Assembly (NCBI GenBank): GCA_021824855.1 | Contig: JAKAJX010000008.1 | Location: 1-5,873 of the forward strand | Length of the DNA: 5,873 nt | Source of the DNA: Bacteroidota bacterium | GTDB taxonomy: Bacteria > Bacteroidota > Bacteroidia > Chitinophagales > Chitinophagaceae | Direction: 5' to 3' | Part shown: positions 1 through 4,837 of the stretch, piece by piece | Layout: the number at the start of each line of letters is the position of its first letter | How positions within the stretch are numbered: position 1 is the first letter of the stretch | Notes under the pieces: generated by a model | What the model saw: the letters and a program-made list of their open reading frames with translations, nothing else | What the model was told of the DNA's origin: nothing | Databases searched by the model: none | Made by a program: the position numbers and the translations under genes

Positions 1-248
1 TCACCTTTTGGAGCTTTTGGAAGTTTTTCTCTTAATTCAGGAATGGAATAACCACGAAAGCGAATTCCTTCTTGGGCATCTAACAAACTGGTTTCGGTAA
101 CCAAACCTGTAATACCACGCATTCCTTGATAGACTTGGGCTAAAGTAACTTCTCCAATTTTTTTAGCTCCATGCTGCTTAATAATTTCTTTTATTTCAAG
201 ATTTTCAGTTTCAAATTTTTCTTTAAACCTGTCTTTTAAAATTCCCAT
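1..248 (-). CDS. gltA: Citrate synthase, eukaryotic (mitochondrial-like) type, N-terminal part only
   Basis: This should be citrate synthase, which condenses oxaloacetate with acetyl-CoA to give citrate, the entry step of the TCA cycle in the cytoplasm. Only the first 82 codons are visible; the gene runs off the left edge, so about four fifths of the usual 430-440 residues and all the catalytic His/Asp residues are outside the window. Translation from the ATG at 246-248 begins MGILKDRFKEKFE and carries QHGAKKIGEV (residues 25-34), then QGMRGITGLVTETSLLD (41-57) and EGIRFRGYSIPE (60-71). These match, from memory, the mitochondrial enzyme (QHG, GGMRGMKGLVYETSVLD, EGIRFRGFSIPE, LLPKA) rather than the hexameric E. 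coli GltA type, whose N-terminus is different. Related enzymes with this form are known in Bacteroidota. The start is supported by alignment with family N-termini and by the AT-rich, stop-rich sequence just upstream. The symbol is the generic bacterial one. Confidence 0.9.
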   Translation of the reverse strand, partial: MGILKDRFKEKFETENLEIKEIIKQHGAKKIGEVTLAQVYQGMRGITGLVTETSLLDAQEGIRFRGYSIPELREKLPKAPKG

Positions 249-337
249 TAGTAAATTTTTATAATATAATAATATTTATTATGTTTTATAGTTTTAAAAA
301 GTTCAATTCGTTAAAAAGTAACAAGACTGTTAATGCC

Positions 338-378
338 GCAAATTGTAACAAACTTAGCTATAAAATTTTGCCGTTAAA
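338..378 (-). promoter_or_regulatory. Candidate promoter for the citrate synthase gene
   Basis: The minus strand reads TAAGTTTG at 356-349, matching the Bacteroidota -7 consensus TAnnTTTG. About 18 bp upstream lies TTTA (378-375), a weak match to the -33 TTTG. A second, offset element, TACAATTTGC (347-338), resembles the TTTGC core but has one extra spacer base. Use of the first would give a 5' untranslated leader of roughly 95 nt, much longer than for the other genes here. The leader is very AT-rich (near-palindromic ATAATA/TATTAT stretches around 260-283) and the ATG is preceded by an A/T-rich stretch with no Shine-Dalgarno site. The rest of the 249-427 gap shows no gene. Confidence 0.4.
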
Positions 379-403
379 GGTAATGTAAGTTGTAGTTTAT
401 ACA

Positions 404-421
404 AAACATTTACCGATGTTT
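404..421 (-). terminator. Weak hairpin just after the lptF/G stop, possible terminator
   Basis: Arms AAACAT (404-409) and ATGTTT (416-421) flank a 6-nt loop, starting 6 bp beyond the stop codon of the permease gene. On the minus strand the hairpin is followed only by a short broken T-run (TTTTGT). The stem is just 6 bp with one G-C pair, so this is a marginal terminator at best; its position directly after the stop is the main argument for it. Confidence 0.25.
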
Positions 422-427
422 AAGAAA

Positions 428-1531
428 TTATTTAGGTGCTTTTCGGTATAACCCAATCACTACTAATAAGAATATTGAATTAGGAATCCAAGCTGCAATA
501 GTTGGCGGCAAGTTTCCTTTAGTTGAAAAAATGGTAGAAAATTTATCTGCTAAAATAAATAAGGCAGCAATAATAAATCCAATAGCCAAATGTACCCCAC
601 TTCCTCCGCGAATTTTTCTTCCCGCAATAACGGCTCCAATAATGGTTAATAAAATAACTGTAATAGGCGTAGCATCTCTACGACCAGCTTCTACTTTTAA
701 TTCACTTAATCCTTCCGAACCTCTTAATTCTTCTAAATGAATTAACCTGCTTAACTCAGGAGAAGATAACTTATCTTTTGTATATTTATCTCTTCTTAAA
801 TCTGCAGGTGTAAAATTAAAATTCATATTCAACGAATGAATTTGTGTTAATTGTTCATTCATTCCAATTAGTTCTCTTTTTATTACATCTTCCATTCTCC
901 AATTCCTTTTTACAGTATCCCAATACACAGATTCTGCTCGTATATTTTCAACCAATGCATGATTTTTTACCGTATGCAAAAAAACCGGTCCACCTCGCTT
1001 AGACGAAGTATCATAATTATAAATACCTGCATAAGTTATTGAATCTATTCTAAAATAAAAATCGTTACCGGAGCCAAATCGGCTTTTAGTGAGTGTTTCG
1101 TAAGAAGAGTTGGGGTCGAAATATTTTGCTTCAAAAGCACCACGAATTTTATTGGCATTGGGCACTAAATAATGATTGGAGTACCAAAGCAATGCAGCTA
1201 AAAAAATTCCGCCAACCCAATAAGGTCTTAACCAACGATTATAAGAAGTTCCACTGGCAAGAATGGCTATTATTTCGCTTCTGCCAGCCATTTTAGAAGT
1301 AAAAAATATTACTGCAATAAACACAAATAACGGGAACAATAATGCTACTATATGCGGCACAAACCCAATGTAGTAGCCCATTACAATTTGTTTAAACCCT
1401 AAGTTAGATTTTACAAAATCATCGGCTTTTTCACTTACATCTACAACTACCGAAATAATGGTAAATAAAAAAATAGCAAAAGAAAAAGTGCTTAAAAATT
1501 TTTTCAATATATACCAATCTATCTTTTTCAT
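428..1531 (-). CDS. LptF/LptG-family permease of the LPS export ABC transporter
   Basis: This is an inner-membrane permease of the YjgP/YjgQ (LptF/LptG) family. With the ATPase LptB and its partner permease it extracts lipopolysaccharide from the inner membrane and passes it to the LptC/LptA bridge. The 367 residues fit the family (about 360-370). Hydrophobic segments fall at about 13-31, 57-78 and 101-123, then a long soluble part (about 124-283, the periplasmic beta-jellyroll region), then about 287-305, 312-332 and 344-362. This is the 3+3 helix layout of the family. The cytoplasmic loop at 80-95 (KMAGRSEIIAILASG) matches the conserved segment that contacts LptB. The start MKKIDWYILKKF is typical, with the first helix directly after it. 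I cannot tell LptF from LptG by sequence alone, so no symbol is given; Bacteroidota usually encode two such paralogues. It lies downstream of tgt on the same strand, but a terminator and a new promoter in the gap suggest separate transcription. Confidence 0.9.
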   Translation of the reverse strand: MKKIDWYILKKFLSTFSFAIFLFTIISVVVDVSEKADDFVKSNLGFKQIVMGYYIGFVPHIVALLFPLFVFIAVIFFTSKMAGRSEIIAILASGTSYNRWLRPYWVGGIFLAALLWYSNHYLVPNANKIRGAFEAKYFDPNSSYETLTKSRFGSGNDFYFRIDSITYAGIYNYDTSSKRGGPVFLHTVKNHALVENIRAESVYWDTVKRNWRMEDVIKRELIGMNEQLTQIHSLNMNFNFTPADLRRDKYTKDKLSSPELSRLIHLEELRGSEGLSELKVEAGRRDATPITVILLTIIGAVIAGRKIRGGSGVHLAIGFIIAALFILADKFSTIFSTKGNLPPTIAAWIPNSIFLLVVIGLYRKAPK

Positions 1532-1547
1532 TCGTTTATGGTAAGTG

Positions 1548-1555
1548 CAAATATA
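1548..1555 (-). promoter_or_regulatory. Promoter -7 element for lptF/G
   Basis: The minus strand reads TATATTTG (1555-1548), a perfect TAnnTTTG match, followed by CAC. Transcription would start near 1541, giving a leader of about 10 nt before the ATG at 1531-1529. No clear -33 TTG is seen at the expected distance, so the call rests on the -7 box and its position. No Shine-Dalgarno site precedes the ATG. Confidence 0.5.
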
Positions 1556-1613
1556 GTTTGCAAATTTTAGTATGCAGAGAAAACGGTGTTAAAGAAATTT
1601 TTCAATAAGTATT

Positions 1614-1643
1614 AAAAAAAATACATCCATAAAAATGGATGTA
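1614..1643 (-). terminator. Intrinsic terminator downstream of tgt
   Basis: TACATCCAT (1622-1630) and ATGGATGTA (1635-1643) form a perfect 9-bp stem with a 4-nt loop. On the minus strand the stem is followed at once by eight T residues (1621-1614), the layout of a Rho-independent terminator reading leftward. On the plus strand there is no T-run after the stem, so it is directional. It sits about 155 bp beyond the tgt stop and about 60 bp before the lptF/G promoter element, separating the two genes into different transcription units. The stem is AT-rich (3 G-C pairs), as is common in such genomes. Confidence 0.65.
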
Positions 1644-1799
1644 CACTTACGCATTTCATAGGTAACGGATTAGTAAGTAATTGTGAAACTAATCATATCA
1701 AATTATTTAATGTGATTTTAATTGCCGAAGTGAATAAAAATTTATTAGATAGTAAGATTATCCACATTGAAAAATATTAAAAATATGATGGCTACTATA
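1644..1799. other. Noncoding gap after tgt with short inverted repeats and a startless open frame
   Basis: No gene can be supported here. Three things are visible. First, GATTAGT (1668-1674) and ACTAATC (1688-1694) form a 7-bp inverted repeat with a 13-nt loop. Second, ATCAAATTA (1697-1705) and TAATGTGAT (1708-1716) form a 9-position inverted repeat with one mismatch. Third, the plus strand is open from 1616 to a TAA at 1778-1780 in one frame, about 54 sense codons, with no ATG; the translation includes HFIGNGLVSN and, near the end, NKNLLDSKIIHIEKY. The stretch would be transcribed as the 3' untranslated region of tgt if the terminator at 1614-1643 is real. It could be plain 3' UTR, a structured RNA or a decayed gene end. 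Confidence 0.35.
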
Positions 1800-2939
1800 T
1801 TATAGTCGCTGCTTTAATTTTTCTATCATATTTTTTTTCCAGCTTGAAAAAGTTTGTGCAAGAATTTGCTTACGTGCTTCGGCAACTAACCATAAATAAA
1901 AAGAAAGGTTATGAATACTGGCTATTTGTAATCCTAAAATTTCTTCCGATACAAATAAATGGCGCAAGTAGGCTTTGCTGTAGTAATTGCTTATCTCGTT
2001 TTGAAGTGTACTATCTATAACAGAAAAATCTGTTGCCCATTTTTTATTTTTTATATTAATCACTCCATTGCTGGTAAATAACATTCCATTTCTACCATTT
2101 CTGGTGGGCATTACACAATCAAACATATCAACACCCAATGCAATTCCTTCTAAAATATTCCATGGAGTTCCTACTCCCATTAAATAACGAGGCTTATCTT
2201 TTGGTAAAATATCGCAACACAATTCTGCAAATTCATACATTTTATTTTCAGGTTCACCAACACTCAATCCGCCAATGGCATTACCGGCAGCATTTTTCGA
2301 TGCAATATATTCGGCCGATTCGGTTCTCAAATCTTTAAATGTTCCGCCTTGTACAATAGGAAAAAGGTTTTGAGTGTATCCGTATTGATTATCCGTTTCA
2401 TTAAATCGGCTGATGCATCTATCTAACCATCGATGGGTTAGCTGCATGCTTTTCAGTACATAATTATAGTCGCTATTAGCAGGTGGACATTCATCGAATG
2501 CCATTATAATATCGGCACCAATACTACGTTCAATATCCATTACTTTTTCGGGAGAAAATAAATGTTTGCTTCCATCAATATGCGATTGAAACCAAACGCC
2601 CTCTTCTTTAATTTTTCTATTAGCAGCCAAAGAAAACACCTGATAACCACCACTATCGGTTAATATGGGTTTATGCCATCCATTAAATTGATGCAAGCCA
2701 CCCGCTGCTTCTAACACTTGTATGCCCGGGCGTAAATACAAATGATACGTATTACCCAAAATGATTTGAGCATAAATATTATTGTACAATTGTTGTTGCG
2801 TAACAGCCTTAACAGAGCCTACTGTACCCACAGGCATAAATATGGGTGTAAGAATTTCGCCATGATCGGTAGTAATTTTTCCGGCTCTTGCTTTACTGGT
2901 AGCATCTACAGCTTCTAACTGAAAAGTTAATGGTGGCAT
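1800..2939 (-). CDS. tgt: Queuine/preQ1 tRNA-guanine transglycosylase
   Basis: Tgt swaps the guanine at wobble position 34 of tRNAs with GUN anticodons for preQ1 in bacteria, the committed step of queuosine formation. The 379 residues fit the family. Visible motifs in order: GNTYHLYLRPG (62-72), TDSGGYQVFSL (94-104) with D95 equivalent to Zymomonas D102, FDECPP (148-153) with D149 (D156), IVQGGTFKDLR (195-205), GGLSVGE (223-229), and DMFDCVMPTRNGRNG (271-285), where D274 is the equivalent of the nucleophile D280. The zinc site is unusual. By an ungapped match to the Zymomonas enzyme, cysteines 318, 320 and 323 become L312, N314 and S317, while the histidine remains as H343 in SIHNL. The surrounding fold (YSKAYLRHLF, 320-329) is intact, so the enzyme is probably active without this zinc site. 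The start is firm: the next Met is M35. It is divergent from the glycosyltransferase gene, with a promoter element only a few bases upstream. Confidence 0.97.
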   Translation of the reverse strand: MPPLTFQLEAVDATSKARAGKITTDHGEILTPIFMPVGTVGSVKAVTQQQLYNNIYAQIILGNTYHLYLRPGIQVLEAAGGLHQFNGWHKPILTDSGGYQVFSLAANRKIKEEGVWFQSHIDGSKHLFSPEKVMDIERSIGADIIMAFDECPPANSDYNYVLKSMQLTHRWLDRCISRFNETDNQYGYTQNLFPIVQGGTFKDLRTESAEYIASKNAAGNAIGGLSVGEPENKMYEFAELCCDILPKDKPRYLMGVGTPWNILEGIALGVDMFDCVMPTRNGRNGMLFTSNGVINIKNKKWATDFSVIDSTLQNEISNYYSKAYLRHLFVSEEILGLQIASIHNLSFYLWLVAEARKQILAQTFSSWKKNMIEKLKQRL

Positions 2940-2946
2940 AGAGCTG

Positions 2947-2975
2947 CAAATGTAAGTAACGATAGGTTATTGCAA
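2947..2975 (-). promoter_or_regulatory. tgt promoter, giving a leaderless or near-leaderless mRNA
   Basis: The minus strand reads TACATTTG (2954-2947), a perfect TAnnTTTG -7 element, with a TTG (2975-2973) 18 bp upstream as the -33 element. The -7 box is followed by CAGCTC and then the ATG at 2939-2937. A start point five to seven bases after the box would fall at or just before the ATG, so the transcript would have almost no leader and no room for a Shine-Dalgarno site. Confidence 0.6.
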
Positions 2976-3057
2976 TACATTCAATAGGTGTAATACATAG
3001 TGATCTATTTCTTTTCCACATCTTCACACTTCAAATTTAACAACACAACACAAGACC

Positions 3058-3065
3058 TACTTTTG
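3058..3065 (+). promoter_or_regulatory. -7 element for the glycosyltransferase-rsmG unit, near-leaderless
   Basis: TACTTTTG matches TAnnTTTG and is followed by CAGC and the ATG at 3070. The box ends only 4 bp before the start codon, so transcription should begin at or next to the ATG. No clear -33 TTTG/TTG is found around 3033-3040, where the sequence is AATTTAAC. The extended string TAnnTTTGCAGC is shared with the divergent tgt promoter 100 bp away. Confidence 0.5.
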
Positions 3066-3069
3066 CAGC

Positions 3070-4194
3070 ATGATAATACCAGCATTTACTTGGAAAATTG
3101 TATTTATAGTTTTTTGTTTAATAATTGCTATTCAGGTTTTTTATTATATTTTTTTCTTTTTACGATTAGCTTTTTTTAAACCTATTATCAAACAAGAAAA
3201 TATTAGTCAGCCCGTTTCGATAGTTGTTTGTGCAAGAGATGAAGCAGAGAATTTGGTAAAAAATTTACCGGGCATTTTAGTACAAGATTACAGAACCACT
3301 CATGAAATTGTTGTTGTAAATGATAATTCATCGGATGAAAGCAAATATATTTTAGATGAATTTAAAAAATCGTTTAAAAGTTTAAACCATATAGAACTAA
3401 CGCAAGAAGCAAAATTAATTGTAGGCAAAAAATTTCCATTATCAATGGGAATTAAAAGTGCTAAATACGAAACATTACTTTTAACCGATGCCGATTGTGT
3501 TCCTGCATCGGAATTTTGGATTCAAAAAATGCAGGAAGCCTATATGCCCAGTACCGAAATTGTTTTAGGCTATGGTGCTTACCATAAAAAACCCGGATTA
3601 TTAAATAAACTTATTCGCTTCGAAACCTTTCATACTGCTTTGCAATATTTCTCTTATGCATTAGCCGGATTACCTTATATGGGTGTTGGCAGAAATTTAA
3701 GTTATAAAAGAGAAGTTTTTATAAGAAATAAAGGGTTTGCATCAATCAATAATATTCCCAGTGGAGATGATGATTTATTTATTAATAAAGTAGCTACTAA
3801 AGATAATACCACTATAGTAATTGATAAAGATGCTCATACACTAAGTGAACCAAAAACTTCTTGGTCAGATTGGATGAATCAAAAATTTAGGCATTACACC
3901 ACATCTAAATTTTACAAACCAAAACATAAATTTTTTTTAGGCTTGTATTCGTTTTCTTTGTTTTGGGTGTATCCATTATTAACCCTAAGTATTATATTTT
4001 TTAATTGGTGGATAGCATTATCGGTATATGGCATTCGCTTTTTATTACAGTTTTTGGTTTATTTTAAAACCATGAAAAAACTAAATGAAACCGACCTTAT
4101 TCCTTATTACCTATTATTCGATATTTGGATGTTTTTCTATTATATATTTTTTGTACCGGCTATTTTTAAAAAACCTCAAAAAAATTGGAACTAA
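3070..4194 (+). CDS. Membrane-anchored family 2 glycosyltransferase
   Basis: This is a GT2 (GT-A fold) glycosyltransferase anchored in the inner membrane, expected to transfer a sugar from a nucleotide or lipid-linked donor; acceptor and product cannot be told from the sequence. It has 374 residues. An N-terminal hydrophobic segment (about 10-35) is followed by the catalytic domain: VSIVVCARDEAENL (49-62), VVVNDNSSDES (81-91) with D85 in the nucleotide-binding position, TDADC (139-143) as the metal-binding DxD, GVGRNLSYKREVF (205-217), SGDDDLF (231-237) with the likely catalytic acidic residues, and QKFRHY (271-276), a variant of QxxRW with His in place of Trp. Hydrophobic segments at about 288-312, 314-333 and 345-367 form a C-terminal membrane part. 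The layout resembles processive and envelope-lipid GT2 enzymes. The start is set by the ATG directly after a promoter-like element and before the first helix. The end overlaps rsmG by 10 bp, implying co-transcription. Confidence 0.9.
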   Translation: MIIPAFTWKIVFIVFCLIIAIQVFYYIFFFLRLAFFKPIIKQENISQPVSIVVCARDEAENLVKNLPGILVQDYRTTHEIVVVNDNSSDESKYILDEFKKSFKSLNHIELTQEAKLIVGKKFPLSMGIKSAKYETLLLTDADCVPASEFWIQKMQEAYMPSTEIVLGYGAYHKKPGLLNKLIRFETFHTALQYFSYALAGLPYMGVGRNLSYKREVFIRNKGFASINNIPSGDDDLFINKVATKDNTTIVIDKDAHTLSEPKTSWSDWMNQKFRHYTTSKFYKPKHKFFLGLYSFSLFWVYPLLTLSIIFFNWWIALSVYGIRFLLQFLVYFKTMKKLNETDLIPYYLLFDIWMFFYYIFFVPAIFKKPQKNWN

Positions 4195-4811
4195 TTCTAA
4201 AATACTTTGGAGATTTTACCAATATGCAAATTCAACAGTTTGCTGGTTTGGAAAATTTATATAAAGAATGGAATAGCAAGATTAATGTTATTTCCAGAAA
4301 AGATATTGACAGTATTTATTTACATCATGTTTTGCATTCACTAAGTATTGCAGCTATTGCCGATTTTAAAAAAGGTACACAAATAATTGATATTGGCTGT
4401 GGTGGTGGATTTCCGGGTATTCCTCTTGCCATTTTTTTTCCTGATGTTTCATTTCATTTGGTAGATAGTATTGCTAAAAAATTAAAAGTTGTTGATGCGG
4501 TTTGCCAAACTATTCAACTTAAAAATGTTACTACCCAACATAGTAGAGTAGAAGATATTAAAAACAGAAAATTTGATTATGCTATTAGCAGAGCTGTTGC
4601 TCCTTTAAAAGATTTATGGAGATGGGCGAACCCAATTTTAAAAAAGCAAGCAACTAACGAAGCTATTGCTAATGGCTTAATTTGTTTAAAAGGAGGCGAT
4701 TTGCATCAAGAAATTTCAGAAAGCGGTGTACGCCCAAAAATGATGAGCATCTATGATATTTTCTCTGAAGAATATTTTAAAGAAAAATACATACTTCAAG
4801 TTAAAAAATAA
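4185..4811 (+). CDS. rsmG: 16S rRNA (guanine-N7) methyltransferase RsmG (GidB)
   Basis: RsmG methylates N7 of G527 (E. coli numbering) in the 530 loop of 16S rRNA using S-adenosylmethionine; its loss gives low-level streptomycin resistance in other bacteria. The 208 residues fit the family. Visible features: the N-terminal helix region with LYKEWNSKINVISRKD (25-40) and YLHHVLHSL (45-53), the SAM-binding glycine loop DIGCGGGFPGIPLA (69-82), the acidic LVDS (92-95, D94) that should contact the SAM ribose, RVED (121-124), SRAVAPL (135-141), and LKGGDL (168-173). The proposed start is TTG at 4185, inside the end of the glycosyltransferase gene. From this codon the protein begins MELILKYF, which agrees with my memory of Bacteroidota RsmG N-termini. 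The next ATG (4224, residue 14) would remove the first helix. No Shine-Dalgarno site is seen; the overlap suggests translational coupling. Confidence 0.95.
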   Translation: MELILKYFGDFTNMQIQQFAGLENLYKEWNSKINVISRKDIDSIYLHHVLHSLSIAAIADFKKGTQIIDIGCGGGFPGIPLAIFFPDVSFHLVDSIAKKLKVVDAVCQTIQLKNVTTQHSRVEDIKNRKFDYAISRAVAPLKDLWRWANPILKKQATNEAIANGLICLKGGDLHQEISESGVRPKMMSIYDIFSEEYFKEKYILQVKK

Positions 4812-4837
4812 TAACCAATACTGCTATTCACCATTTT
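4812..4837. other. Short convergent gap between rsmG and the M1 peptidase gene
   Basis: The stop codons of two converging genes are separated by 26 bp. The gap and nearby bases hold a six-T run (4833-4839 region) but no stem I could pair, so no intrinsic terminator is called. Read-through in either direction would give overlapping antisense 3' ends. Confidence 0.6.

Noticed and set aside
249..427. Possible small gene or riboswitch in the long leader before citrate synthase
   Set aside because: All frames are broken by stops and the stretch is low-complexity AT-rich; no recognisable aptamer-like or conserved stem was found.
531..740. Plus-strand open frame of 69 codons within the permease gene
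   Set aside because: It is antisense to a strongly supported LptF/LptG coding region, is low in complexity, and has no recognisable protein features.
1093..1296. Plus-strand open frame of 67 codons within the permease gene
   Set aside because: It is antisense to the N-terminal half of the permease, whose helices and motifs are clear; it shows no independent signal.
1693..1767. Minus-strand 24-codon ATG frame downstream of tgt
   Set aside because: It is short, lies in a probable 3' untranslated region, has no recognisable sequence and no promoter-like box close upstream.
2138..2338. Plus-strand open frame of 66 codons within tgt
   Set aside because: It lies opposite conserved Tgt motifs (GGLSVGE to MFDC), so its openness is explained by constraint on the other strand.
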